Origin: an uncultured Clostridia bacterium | GTDB lineage: Bacteria > Bacillota > Clostridia > Oscillospirales > Acutalibacteraceae | Assembly: GCA_945948515.1 (NCBI GenBank) | Contig: CAMFBH010000017.1 | Location: 1 to 40,890 of the forward strand | DNA: 40,890 nucleotides | Reading direction: 5' to 3' | In this document: positions 8,121 to 16,493 of the stretch, piece after piece | Layout: each line of letters starts with the position of its first letter | Position numbering within the stretch: position 1 is the stretch's first letter | Program-made: the position numbers and the translations under genes | The notes under the pieces: generated by a model | Told to the model about the DNA's origin: nothing | Databases searched by the model: none | The model's input: only the letters and a program-made list of their open reading frames with translations

Positions 8121-8816
8121 ATGATAAAAAAGCTATTTAAACTTATAAGTAAACTTTTCAAAAACGAGTGCTATTATATCAACGGTCCGGAAACGCTTCC
8201 TCCGCCTCTCACAAGAGAAGAGGAGGAAACGATAGTTAATGAAATAAAAAACGGAAACGATGAGCACAGAGATTTGCTTATTATACATAATCTGAGGCTT
8301 GTTGTATATATTGCTAAAAAGTTTGAATCAAATTTAACTTCAACCGAGGATTTGGTTTCAATAGGAACAATAGGATTAATGAAAGCCGTAAAAACCTTTA
8401 ATCCCGATAAAAACATAAAGCTTGCAACATATGCATCAAGGTGCATTGAAAATGAGATACTGATGTATTTCAGAAAAATCAGCAGCACAAAATCGGAAAT
8501 AAGCTTTGATGAGCCTTTGAGTATTGATTGGGACGGAAACGAAATGACACTGCGCGATGTTCTCGGAACGCAGGAGGACGATGTTTCAAAGGATATTGAA
8601 AGCGAAGATGAAAAAAGGCTTCTTCTCAAAATTGTTGACACGCTTCCCGAAAAAGAAAAGCATCTTATGGTTTGCCGCTTCGGTCTAAACGGAGAAAAGG
8701 AGCACACCCAAAAGCAGCTTGCTGACGATATGAAAATCAGTCAAAGCTATATAAGCCGATTGGAAAAAAGGATTATTGAAAAAATCAGAAAAGAAATGCA
8801 AAAGCAGTGTTTATAA
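8121..8816 (+). CDS. sigE: RNA polymerase sporulation sigma factor SigE (mother cell)
   Basis: This is the early mother-cell sigma factor. Region 2 contains '[13 protein letters not shown]', '[18 protein letters not shown]' and '[16 protein letters not shown]', and region 4 ends with the HTH '[21 protein letters not shown]'. The N terminus carries the expected basic amphipathic pro-sequence followed by '[13 protein letters not shown]', where family processing occurs just before the Tyr pair. The pro-sequence is about 17 residues here, compared with about 27 in Bacillus subtilis. The gene follows spoIIGA by 9 bases with a GAGGTG site and is followed by a strong terminator, so sigG is not part of this cluster. 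Identity as SigE rather than SigK rests on the pro-region and the spoIIGA neighbour. Confidence 0.95.
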   Translation: MIKKLFKLISKLFKNECYYINGPETLPPPLTREEEETIVNEIKNGNDEHRDLLIIHNLRLVVYIAKKFESNLTSTEDLVSIGTIGLMKAVKTFNPDKNIKLATYASRCIENEILMYFRKISSTKSEISFDEPLSIDWDGNEMTLRDVLGTQEDDVSKDIESEDEKRLLLKIVDTLPEKEKHLMVCRFGLNGEKEHTQKQLADDMKISQSYISRLEKRIIEKIRKEMQKQCL

Positions 8817-8843
8817 TACAAAATTGTAATAAAAATTTATTCT

Positions 8844-8891
8844 GTCTGTCATACGGTCAAGCTTATTTTTGTCCGAATGGCAGACTTTTTT
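8844..8891 (+). terminator. Terminator after sigE
   Basis: GTCTGTCAT (8844-8852) pairs with ATGGCAGAC (8877-8885) with one G-U pair, plus an inner CGG/CCG. A run of six T follows (8886-8891). Confidence 0.75.
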
Positions 8892-8905
8892 AATAAATAG
8901 AGTAA

Positions 8906-8951
8906 TTTATTACAAAAAAATGTTTATTTTATTACAAAAAGATGTTATAAT
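8906..8951 (+). promoter_or_regulatory. Promoter with two 22-bp-spaced direct repeats
   Basis: TTTATTACAAAAA occurs at 8906 and again at 8928, exactly 22 bp apart (two helical turns), with a similar continuation (AATGTT / GATGTT). TATAAT follows at 8946-8951 and the -35 position has no TTGACA. This resembles an activator-dependent promoter with OmpR/PhoB-type tandem boxes. The operon it drives encodes such a regulator. Confidence 0.5.
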
Positions 8952-8984
8952 ATTTTTTAACTGTGAAGGTAAGGAGGAACGGAC

Positions 8985-10295
8985 TTGAAAAAACTGCGCA
9001 TATTAGCACTTGTTGTTGCCGTAATGTTTTTAATGAGCGGATGTAGCTTCAGGCTCGCATCATCTGTTGATGATTTGATTTCACCTGTTTCTCCTTTCGG
9101 AGAAAATATGGATGTGAGCTATGCCCTCGATTCTTTTGTCAACGGCGGCTACACTCTTAAAACTCCCGTAAACGGCAAGTACCGTTCTTCTTTTGTTATT
9201 TATGATGTGGACGGGGACGGAAATGAAGAGTCAATAGCCTTTTATGAGCCCTCAAAAAATCTCGGAACAATTCATATGGCGATTCTCCGTCGAGATTCTG
9301 ATAAAAATTGGAGCGTTGCACAGGATGTTGAGGGAAACGGATCCGATATAAGTGAAATCAGCTTTTGCGATGTAACCGGTAACGGAAAAGAGAATATAAT
9401 CGTAAGCTGGGAGGTTATCAGCAACAAATCAAACCATATTATGACCGTTTATGAGCTCGATGAAAAAGACGGAAAATTAGGTCTTTCGGTTATTGCAGAC
9501 GATATTCTGTTCAGCTATTTTATTAATGCCGATTTTATGGGTGACGGAACTGAGGAGCTTTTGCTTCTCAATCTGAAAACAGGAGAAAGCTCGGATTCAA
9601 AAGCTGTTTTATATACGCTTAAAAATTCAAAAATGAAAGAGCTCGGACAAACAAAGCTCGACGGAAATGTTATTGCTTATAAAAACATAAGAGCAGTTGT
9701 TGAAGATTCTCAAACAAGAATATATGCCGACGGAATTAAGAATAACGGCTCGTCAATGATTACGGAGCTGATTTTTTGGTCGGATTATTACGACAACATT
9801 ATTTCTCCGTTTTACAGCTATTCAACCGGAGTCACGGCTGATACTTACAGAACAACGCTTGTTACAAGCAGGGATATAAACGGCGATTCGCGCGTTGATA
9901 TTCCGCTTGATGCTCAAATTGAAAACTGCCCCGATTCAATTTCGGCGGTTAATTGGAAATCATATAAAAACACTGTTCTTGTTCATTCATGTTACAGTCT
10001 TGTAAACGAGCAGGACGGCTATATTCTTGTTCTTCCCGACAAGCAGTTTGAGAATATTTTTGCAGAGTATGATGAAAAGAATTCTGTTTTGAGTGTTGGA
10101 GATAAAGAAAATAACAAAAAATCCTTTGAAATTAAGGTTGTTCAAAAGTCGGTTTATGCCGAAAACGAAGAAAAATATTCAAAATATGTTAAAGCCTTTG
10201 AAAACGGAGCAAAGGTCTGCCTCGTAAAGGCAACCGGCGAATCCGAAGAAAATATGAGTGCAAAAATGATAGCCGATTCTGTTACGGCAATCTGA
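8985..10295 (+). CDS. Lipoprotein with VCBS/FG-GAP-like acidic repeats, two-component operon
   Basis: I do not recognise a named family. The 436-residue protein has a lipoprotein signal (lipobox 'LMSGC', Cys20) and should be anchored outside the membrane. At least four acidic turns of the FG-GAP/VCBS or calcium-loop type are visible: DVDGDGNEE (74-82), DVTGNGKEN (129-137), DFMGDGTEE (183-191) and DINGDSRVD (297-305), each next to beta-strand-like segments. A beta-propeller-like fold is plausible. The start is TTG with AAGGAGG 7 bases upstream. It is followed 39 bases later by the response regulator and then by the kinase, so it may sense or scaffold a cell-surface signal for them. That role is inference. 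Confidence 0.75.
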   Translation: MKKLRILALVVAVMFLMSGCSFRLASSVDDLISPVSPFGENMDVSYALDSFVNGGYTLKTPVNGKYRSSFVIYDVDGDGNEESIAFYEPSKNLGTIHMAILRRDSDKNWSVAQDVEGNGSDISEISFCDVTGNGKENIIVSWEVISNKSNHIMTVYELDEKDGKLGLSVIADDILFSYFINADFMGDGTEELLLLNLKTGESSDSKAVLYTLKNSKMKELGQTKLDGNVIAYKNIRAVVEDSQTRIYADGIKNNGSSMITELIFWSDYYDNIISPFYSYSTGVTADTYRTTLVTSRDINGDSRVDIPLDAQIENCPDSISAVNWKSYKNTVLVHSCYSLVNEQDGYILVLPDKQFENIFAEYDEKNSVLSVGDKENNKKSFEIKVVQKSVYAENEEKYSKYVKAFENGAKVCLVKATGESEENMSAKMIADSVTAI

Positions 10296-10334
10296 AAATA
10301 AATAATAAAACTCATCTAAAAGAGGAGGAAAAAT

Positions 10335-11045
10335 ATGAAAAAGGTACTTGTTGCAGAAGATGAAGAGTCAATCCGTTCATTTATCGTAATTAATCTTACG
10401 AGAAGCGGATATGATGTTAAACAGGCGTCAAACGGTGCGGAAGCATTAAAGCTTTTTGATGCTTCAAACGGCGATTTTGATGTTGCTGTTCTGGATATAA
10501 TGATGCCTGAAATGGATGGCTTTACCCTCTGCAAGGAGCTCAGAGAAAGATCAAACGACCTCGGAATTATAATGCTATCAGCAAAAACTCAGGAAATGGA
10601 TAAGGTTAACGGTCTTTTCAACGGTGCGGATGATTATGTAACTAAGCCGTTTTCACCGAGTGAGCTAATGGCAAGGGTTGATGCTATTTACCGCCGTGTT
10701 GAAATGACAAGGGGCGTTAAGAAAAACGATGTAACGGGCGACAGCGTTACTCTTGATAATTTTGAGCTAAATCTCAGAAACAGAACTCTTTCCAAAAACG
10801 GAAAGAATATTGATTTAACTCAGGTTGAATTTCAGATTATCGAATACTTTTTCAAAAATCCCAACGCAGCGCTTTCAAGAAGCGATATTTTAAAGCAGGT
10901 TTGGGGTGCTAATTATTACGGCGATGAGAAAATCGTTGATGTAAATATCAGGCGTCTCAGAATGAAGATAGAGGATAATCCGTCGAGCCCGACAAGACTT
11001 GCAACGGTTTGGGGTCACGGCTATAAATGGACTACCGATGATTAA
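10335..11045 (+). CDS. OmpR/PhoB-family response regulator
   Basis: A receiver domain (residues 1-120) carries the acidic pocket E8/D9/E10, the phosphoacceptor D54 ('VAVLDIMMPEMDG'), S82 and the conserved K104 ('VTKPF'). A winged-helix DNA-binding domain follows (about 137-235), ending in 'RLATVWGHGYKW', the typical OmpR/PhoB terminus. The length of 236 is normal. GAGGAGG precedes the ATG. Its kinase partner is the next gene. Direct repeats in the operon promoter (8906-8940) are candidate binding sites, implying autoregulation. The signal is unknown; the overall look is of the PhoP/ResD/WalR type found in Firmicutes. Confidence 0.95.
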   Translation: MKKVLVAEDEESIRSFIVINLTRSGYDVKQASNGAEALKLFDASNGDFDVAVLDIMMPEMDGFTLCKELRERSNDLGIIMLSAKTQEMDKVNGLFNGADDYVTKPFSPSELMARVDAIYRRVEMTRGVKKNDVTGDSVTLDNFELNLRNRTLSKNGKNIDLTQVEFQIIEYFFKNPNAALSRSDILKQVWGANYYGDEKIVDVNIRRLRMKIEDNPSSPTRLATVWGHGYKWTTDD

Positions 11046-11089
11046 TTCGGACAAAATTCAAAAAACACATAGATAATACGGACGGACAA

Positions 11090-12592
11090 ATGGAAAGACT
11101 CAGGAAAAACATAGCTTCAAAACTGAAAATGATTAAATTTCAGGGAATAACCAAGCGGTGGCTTATAAACATCGTTGCGGTTATTGCCGTTATGTTTGCC
11201 GTAACATTTATTATAGCTTCCGTATCTGTTAAGGATTTTTATTACAGCTCTGTAGAAAACATTATCGGAAGCGGTGCTTCTCCGTCAGTAGTAAACTATT
11301 TTTCGATGAATCTTGACAAAGGTTTAACTCTTGAAGCGGTTGCCGCTGATTTTATTGAAAGCGGAACCTATAACGAAAAAACAACCGTTTGGGTTATAGA
11401 CAGCAATGCAAATGTTGTTTTTTCTTCAAGCGGATTTTCGGTGGCAAATCAGAAAATGCCGGATTTCAATACTGCCGTAGCTTCCGATGAGGGAATAGGA
11501 AAGTATGTCGGTCGGCTTTCAAGCGGTGAAAAGGTAATGGCATTCACCCGAACAATTGTTAACGGCGATGATGCAGTTGTTGGCGCTGTTCGTGTTATGA
11601 CCTCGCTTTCTCAGGTTGATTCCCAAATATTTACCGTATGCTTTCTGATGGCAATTATAATACTTGCGGTTTTGTGCATTATCCTGTATTCCAATTTGTT
11701 TTTCATAAATTCAATAATAATTCCGGTTCGTGAGATAACCCAAACAACGCAGAAAATTGCAAAGGGCGATTTCAGCGTAAGAATTGAAAAAAAGTACGAT
11801 GATGAAATCGGAGATCTTTGCGACGGTATTAATTCAATGGCTGAGGATATTTCCGAAACCGATAAAATGAAAAACGATTTTATTTCAACAATTTCCCACG
11901 AGCTCAGAACTCCTCTTACCTCAATTAAAGGCTGGGGAGAAACGCTTCTTTTCGGAAGCGAGGAGAGAATGGATGAGCTTACCAGAAAGGGACTTCAGGT
12001 TATTGTAAGCGAAAGCGGAAGGCTTGAGGGCTTTGTTGAGGAGCTTCTTGATTTCAGCAGGCTTCAAAGCGGAAGAATGAATTTGCGGCTTGCAAAGGTT
12101 GATGTTCTTGCAGAGCTTGAGGAAACGCTTTTTACCTTCCGCGAAAGAGCAATGCGCGAGGGAATAGAGGTAAAATACAGTATTCCAAACTACCCGGCGG
12201 TTGCCAATGCCGATGCCAACAGGCTGACTCAGGTGTTTATGAATATTCTCGATAATGCCTTGAAGTATTCAAGAGCGCCGAGCAAAATATTTGTTAAAGC
12301 AACCTTTGAAAAGAAAGACGGCAAGGATTTTGTTGTTATCGCCGTTGCAGATAAAGGATGCGGAATAAGCAAAGAGGATTTGCCCCATGTTAAAGAAAAA
12401 TTCTATAAGGCAAATCTTTCCGTAAGAGGCTCGGGAATAGGCCTTGCGGTAACAAATGAAATAGTAACGCTTCACGGCGGAAGCCTTGATATAGACAGCG
12501 AGCAGGGAAGAGGAACTCTTGTGAGCATAAGCCTTCCGATAGATAATGCTCCTGCCGAAGAAGAAATTAAGGAGATAAACGATATTGAGTAA
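11090..12592 (+). CDS. Membrane sensor histidine kinase (HAMP, HisKA, HATPase)
   Basis: This is the partner kinase of the preceding regulator. TM1 is at about residues 23-48, the extracellular sensor at 49-178 (PAS/dCACHE-like, with 'VWVIDSNANVVFSS'), and TM2 at about 180-206. HAMP follows at about 205-258, then HisKA with the phosphorylated H270 in 'STISHELRTPLTS', then an ATPase domain with the N box 'FMNILDNALKYS' and G boxes 'VADKGCGISKEDL' and 'GSGIGLAV'. There is no cytoplasmic PAS domain. The 500 residues suit the class. The Shine-Dalgarno is weak (CGGACGGAC), so expression may depend on upstream translation. The end overlaps the TTG start of the DUF1385 gene by 8 bases. Confidence 0.95.
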   Translation: MERLRKNIASKLKMIKFQGITKRWLINIVAVIAVMFAVTFIIASVSVKDFYYSSVENIIGSGASPSVVNYFSMNLDKGLTLEAVAADFIESGTYNEKTTVWVIDSNANVVFSSSGFSVANQKMPDFNTAVASDEGIGKYVGRLSSGEKVMAFTRTIVNGDDAVVGAVRVMTSLSQVDSQIFTVCFLMAIIILAVLCIILYSNLFFINSIIIPVREITQTTQKIAKGDFSVRIEKKYDDEIGDLCDGINSMAEDISETDKMKNDFISTISHELRTPLTSIKGWGETLLFGSEERMDELTRKGLQVIVSESGRLEGFVEELLDFSRLQSGRMNLRLAKVDVLAELEETLFTFRERAMREGIEVKYSIPNYPAVANADANRLTQVFMNILDNALKYSRAPSKIFVKATFEKKDGKDFVVIAVADKGCGISKEDLPHVKEKFYKANLSVRGSGIGLAVTNEIVTLHGGSLDIDSEQGRGTLVSISLPIDNAPAEEEIKEINDIE

Positions 12593-13571
12593 AACTGAAA
12601 AAAGCGGTAAAAAGATACATAAAACATCTGTCGGCGGTCAGGCTCTTATAGAAGGAATTATGATGCAGGGACCGCGCGGAATGGCAACTGCGGTGAGAAA
12701 AAGCACCGGAGAAATCGTTACCGAGTATCACGATGTTAAAAGAATAAAGGATAAATATAAATTTCTCGGCTGGCCTGTTATAAGGGGAATTGTTAATTTT
12801 ATTGAATCAATGATTATCGGATACAAATGCCTTATGTACAGCGCAGAGGTTTCGGGAATGGAAGATATAGATGAGGAGGATATGAGCAAATTTGAAAAAT
12901 GGCTTTCGGATAAGCTCGGCGATAAGCTTATGTCCGTAATAACCGGCATAGCATCCGTTCTCGGAATTGCTCTTGCATTTTTAATATTTTTCTATCTCCC
13001 CGTTCTTGTTTTCAACAAAGCAAATACCGCTCTCGGCGGAGCGCTTACCCCGTGGCAGGGAACTATTGAGAGCGTAATGAAAATTTTGATTTTCGTGCTT
13101 TATATGCTTGCTGTATCGAATATGAGCGATATAAAAAGAATGTTCCGCTATCACGGTGCGGAGCATAAAACCATTGCCTGCTATGAGGCAGGCGATGAGC
13201 TCACGGTTGAAAATGTTAAAAAGCACACAAGATTTCATCCGAGATGCGGAACCTCGTTTATATTCATTATGCTTATTTTCAGCATAGTTGTGTCAACACT
13301 TCTTTCAAAGCTCTTCCCGTCAATAGCACAGGTAAGAGTTCTTTGGATGCTTTTGAAATTAGCGTTTATTCCGCTGATTATGGGAATAGGCTATGAGTTT
13401 ATTAAATATGCCGGAAAGCACGATAATATCATAGTAAAAATTCTTTCGGCTCCCGGACTTTGGATGCAGAGAATTTCAACAAAAGAGCCCGATGACGAAA
13501 TTATCGAGGTCGGAATTGCCGCAATCAAGGCGGTAATAACCGAAAATCCCGAGGACGATGAAATAAAATGA
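12585..13571 (+). CDS. DUF1385 (YqhQ-like) membrane protein
   Basis: This conserved Firmicutes membrane protein of unknown function has 328 residues. Family signatures seen are 'KTSVGGQALIEGIMMQGPRGMATAVRK' region near the N terminus, 'VIRGIVNFIESMIIGYKCLMYSAE', and the central 'YHGAEHKTIACYEAGDELTVENVKKHTRFHPRCGTSF' region with conserved His and Cys residues that look like a metal or catalytic site. Four or more TM helices follow. It starts at TTG inside the end of the kinase gene with AAGGAG upstream and overlaps prmC by four bases (ATGA). Genes of this family commonly sit just before prmC and prfA in Firmicutes, so the neighbourhood is conventional. Confidence 0.9.
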   Translation: MSKTEKSGKKIHKTSVGGQALIEGIMMQGPRGMATAVRKSTGEIVTEYHDVKRIKDKYKFLGWPVIRGIVNFIESMIIGYKCLMYSAEVSGMEDIDEEDMSKFEKWLSDKLGDKLMSVITGIASVLGIALAFLIFFYLPVLVFNKANTALGGALTPWQGTIESVMKILIFVLYMLAVSNMSDIKRMFRYHGAEHKTIACYEAGDELTVENVKKHTRFHPRCGTSFIFIMLIFSIVVSTLLSKLFPSIAQVRVLWMLLKLAFIPLIMGIGYEFIKYAGKHDNIIVKILSAPGLWMQRISTKEPDDEIIEVGIAAIKAVITENPEDDEIK

Positions 13572-14374
13572 CCTTAAAAGAAGCGTATAATTACGGCGTG
13601 TATTTTTTGAGCGCAAACGGTGTTGACGAGGCGGATTTTAAGTCGAAATGTCTTGTGTGTAAATGCGCCGGAGTTAAGAATTCACAGTTTCATCAGCATA
13701 GCGGAGATGAAATAATAACGAAAAGATTTTCCGATATGCTGTGGAGAGTTAAGCAAGGCGAGCCTCTCCAGTATGTTTTAGGAGAATGGGATTTTTATAA
13801 CAGCACCTTTTATGTCGGGGAGGGAGTATTGATTCCCCGTCCCGAAACAGAAGAGCTGACTCAGCTTGCCGTTGATTTTTTAAAGGATAAGAAAAACCCC
13901 GTTGTGTTTGATTTGTGCGCGGGATCGGGATGTATAGGTCTTTCTCTTGCAAAAGAATACCCTAATGCAAATGTTTTTCTTGTTGAAAAAAGCGATAAAG
14001 CGTTTGAGTATCTTTTAAAAAATGCAAAGGATGTTCCAAATGCACAATGCGTTTTGGATGATATTTCAAATGAAAACTGTATCGCAGGAAATGCCGATTT
14101 AATTGTTTCAAACCCTCCATATATAAAGAGTGTTGAGATAGACTCTCTTCAAAGTGAGGTTCAGTGTGAGCCGAGAATGGCTCTCGACGGAGGAAATGAC
14201 GGTTTGGATTTTTACAGAATTTTATCGTCAAAATGGAAAAGCCGTTTGAAAAGCGGCGGAGAAATGCTTCTTGAAATCGGAAACGAGCAAGGGAATACGG
14301 TTTCTTCTTTGTTTGATAATGCTCAGGTTATAAAAGATATGTACGGCAATGACAGAATAGTTAAAATTAATTAA
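13568..14374 (+). CDS. prmC: PrmC, release factor glutamine N5-methyltransferase
   Basis: PrmC methylates the GGQ glutamine of peptide chain release factors RF1 and RF2 using SAM. The N-terminal helical domain (about 1-80) binds the release factor. The SAM-binding motif is 'VFDLCAGSGCIGLSLA', and the catalytic 'NPPY' occurs in 'LIVSNPPYIKS'. Upstream is the typical 'LIPRPETEEL'. The length of 268 residues fits (about 280). It is coupled to the DUF1385 gene by an ATGA overlap. prfA, its usual neighbour, is not in this stretch; transcription downstream restarts at a separate promoter. Confidence 0.94.
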   Translation: MTLKEAYNYGVYFLSANGVDEADFKSKCLVCKCAGVKNSQFHQHSGDEIITKRFSDMLWRVKQGEPLQYVLGEWDFYNSTFYVGEGVLIPRPETEELTQLAVDFLKDKKNPVVFDLCAGSGCIGLSLAKEYPNANVFLVEKSDKAFEYLLKNAKDVPNAQCVLDDISNENCIAGNADLIVSNPPYIKSVEIDSLQSEVQCEPRMALDGGNDGLDFYRILSSKWKSRLKSGGEMLLEIGNEQGNTVSSLFDNAQVIKDMYGNDRIVKIN

Positions 14375-14380
14375 TATTAC

Positions 14381-14409
14381 TTGACCCTTTTGCGGTTTTA
14401 ATGTAAAAT
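14381..14409 (+). promoter_or_regulatory. SigA-type promoter of the M50-scp operon
   Basis: TTGACC (14381-14386) and TAAAAT (14404-14409) are spaced by 17 bp, 33 bases before the ATG of the M50 protease gene. Confidence 0.65.
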
Positions 14410-14441
14410 AAATTAGCATTTGGCGTTTAGGATGGATTTTT

Positions 14442-15128
14442 ATGTTTTCAATTATTTCATATTTAAGGCAGGGAGAATATCTTGCGGCAGCTATTTCTGT
14501 TTTATCAAGCTGCTTTGTTGTTTTCTGCTGTCTGCCGATTCATGAATTGGCTCACGGACTTGCCGCCGATAAGCTTGGTGATCATACCGCAAAAAATATG
14601 GGAAGATTGAAATTCAATCCGATAGCGCACCTTGATTTAATCGGAACAGTAATGATTTTTCTTTTCGGAATAGGCTATGCAAAGCCGGTTCCGGTAAATC
14701 CTCGCAATTTTAAGAATCCAAAAAAGGATCTTGCGCTTGTTTCACTTGCCGGTCCTCTTTCAAATCTTGTAATGGGATTTATCAGCATTCTGTTTGCATA
14801 TTTTGTATTGATTGTTGAAGCAAAAACTGCGTCTGTTCTTATTCTTGACTGCATATATATGTTTTTCAGATTTTCAGCACTTGTGAATGTTTGCTTAGCG
14901 GTGTTTAATCTTCTTCCGATTCCACCGCTTGACGGAAGCAAAATTCTCGGTGCCGCTTTGCCGGACAGGGCATATGCAGTAATTCTCAGCAATCACAGAA
15001 CATTTCAAATTGTTATGATGCTCCTTTTGCTTGTCGGAGTTTTTGACAGACCGCTTGCTTGGCTTGAGGGTGCTTTTATGAAGATACTCTGCTTCATTCC
15101 GGAGTTAATTTATAATCTAATTGTTTAA
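14442..15128 (+). CDS. M50 family (site-2 protease-like) membrane metalloprotease
   Basis: This 228-residue intramembrane zinc protease of the YwhC/SpoIVFB-related group has H34-E35-x-x-H38 ('PIHELAHGLAADKLGD') as the zinc site and the third ligand region 'LPIPPLDGSKIL' near residue 165. Four to six TM helices are visible. In many Clostridia a gene of this kind precedes scpA, as here (9 bases apart). Its substrate is unknown. The larger family handles anti-sigma factors and pro-SigK, but this subgroup has no PDZ domain and is usually housekeeping. Confidence 0.9.
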   Translation: MFSIISYLRQGEYLAAAISVLSSCFVVFCCLPIHELAHGLAADKLGDHTAKNMGRLKFNPIAHLDLIGTVMIFLFGIGYAKPVPVNPRNFKNPKKDLALVSLAGPLSNLVMGFISILFAYFVLIVEAKTASVLILDCIYMFFRFSALVNVCLAVFNLLPIPPLDGSKILGAALPDRAYAVILSNHRTFQIVMMLLLLVGVFDRPLAWLEGAFMKILCFIPELIYNLIV

Positions 15129-15137
15129 AGGAAATAA

Positions 15138-15857
15138 ATGGAACAAATATCGTATAAGCTCGAGGTGTTTGAAGGACCTATGGACCTTCTTCTGCACTTG
15201 ATAAATAAGCACAAATTAAATATTAACGATATTCCGATAGTTGAGCTTGTAAATCAGTATCTTGATTATGTTCGCCGAATGCAGGAGGAAAATCTTGAAA
15301 TAGCAGGTGAATTCCTTGAGATGGCGGCAAGATTGATATACATAAAAACAGTTTCTCTTCTTCCCAAGCACGAGGAAGCAGAGGTGCTGAAAAAGGAACT
15401 TACCGGCGAGCTGATTGAATATCAGGATTGTAAGCTTATGGCTAAGAAGCTGTCTGAGCAGACCGACGGCTTTAAGTGCTATGTAAGAGATGCTCAGGAG
15501 GGCTATGTTAACTACGATTATGAGCGCTTCCATGAAAGCAGTGAACTGCTTGAGCATTATATAAATGCGGCAGGAAAAGCGCAGAGAAAGCTTCCGCCGC
15601 CCTTTGAGAGCTTTAAAAACATTGTTGCAAGAACCTTTGTTAATGTTGCAGATAAGGTTTCGGTTGTAGTAAAAAAGCTTAAAGCGGGCAAAAAAACCGA
15701 ATTTCTTTCGCTGTTCAGTGATGCAAAGAGCAAAAGCGATCTCGTGGCAACTTTTCTTGCAATTCTTGAATTGGCAAAAACAAAGCAGATTAGTATAGAC
15801 GGCGATATGCAAAATCCGTCTGTTTATCTTTCGGAGGAGGCAAAAACCGTTGAATAA
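15138..15857 (+). CDS. scpA: ScpA, segregation and condensation protein A
   Basis: ScpA is the kleisin subunit of the bacterial SMC condensin complex, bridging SMC heads and binding ScpB in chromosome compaction and segregation. The N-terminal signature is 'YKLEVFEGPMDLLLHLINKHKLNINDIPI'-like (residues 5-33, given in part), followed by 'FLEMAARLIYIKTVSLLP'. The C-terminal winged helix ends with 'FLAILELAKTKQISI'. The length of 239 residues is normal. It overlaps scpB by 8 bases, the usual coupled arrangement. smc itself is not in the window. Confidence 0.95.
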   Translation: MEQISYKLEVFEGPMDLLLHLINKHKLNINDIPIVELVNQYLDYVRRMQEENLEIAGEFLEMAARLIYIKTVSLLPKHEEAEVLKKELTGELIEYQDCKLMAKKLSEQTDGFKCYVRDAQEGYVNYDYERFHESSELLEHYINAAGKAQRKLPPPFESFKNIVARTFVNVADKVSVVVKKLKAGKKTEFLSLFSDAKSKSDLVATFLAILELAKTKQISIDGDMQNPSVYLSEEAKTVE

Positions 15858-16473
15858 TCAAAACAATATTATTGCACGCCTTGAAGCAATGCTTTTTGCA
15901 TCCGGTGATCCGATAGATGTAACAAGGCTTGCAGAGGTGCTCGAAATAGATGTTGAGAGCACAACTAAGGCGCTTAGTCATCTTGGTGCGTTTTATGATG
16001 AGCATAACAGCGGAATAAAGCTTGTCAGAATGGACGGAAAATATCAGCTTTGCACGCGTGAGGAATATGAGCAGGATGTCAGAAAACTGCTTGAAATAAA
16101 GAAGAATGCTCCGCTGAGCAATGCCGCCTTTGAGGTGCTCGCAATAGTTGCCTATAATAAAAATGTTACAAGAAGCTTTATTGAGCAGGTGCGCGGAGTT
16201 GATTGCAGCGGCTCAATTTCAGGACTTGTTGAAAAAGGCTTGATAGAAGAAAAGGGAAGACTTGATCTTCCGGGCAGGCCGTTAGTTTACGGAACTACCG
16301 ACAGGTTTTTGCGTTGCTTTTCACTCACATCTCTTGATGATTTACCCGAGTTGCCGAAGAATAATGAGGATTTGGAAAAAATCGTAAACGATAATCAAAC
16401 CTCTCTTTTTGACAATCAGAATGAAGATACATCTCAAGAAAATATTGCCGACGAGGAAAAAGACGATAATTAA
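15850..16473 (+). CDS. scpB: ScpB, segregation and condensation protein B
   Basis: ScpB is the partner of ScpA in the SMC condensin complex. Two winged-helix domains are visible: the first opens with 'IARLEAMLFASGDPIDVTRLAEVLEI', and the second contains 'LSNAAFEVLAIVAYNKNVTRSFIEQVRGVD' and 'GRPLVYGTTDRFLRCF', the strongest family motifs. The last 35 residues are an acidic low-complexity tail. The start is TTG at 15850 inside scpA, with CGGAGGAGG 9-16 bases upstream; no better ATG exists at the right place. Confidence 0.95.
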   Translation: MNNQNNIIARLEAMLFASGDPIDVTRLAEVLEIDVESTTKALSHLGAFYDEHNSGIKLVRMDGKYQLCTREEYEQDVRKLLEIKKNAPLSNAAFEVLAIVAYNKNVTRSFIEQVRGVDCSGSISGLVEKGLIEEKGRLDLPGRPLVYGTTDRFLRCFSLTSLDDLPELPKNNEDLEKIVNDNQTSLFDNQNEDTSQENIADEEKDDN

Positions 16474-16493
16474 TTTTTGAAAGGGGAGCGAAT

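Noticed and set aside
8174-8707. 177-residue open frame on the minus strand across sigE
   Set aside because: Ser-rich shadow of a well-recognised sigma factor; no start signal.
15216-15812. 198-residue open frame on the minus strand across scpA
   Set aside because: It is antisense to a clearly conserved ScpA, has no ribosome site and a composition typical of a shadow frame.
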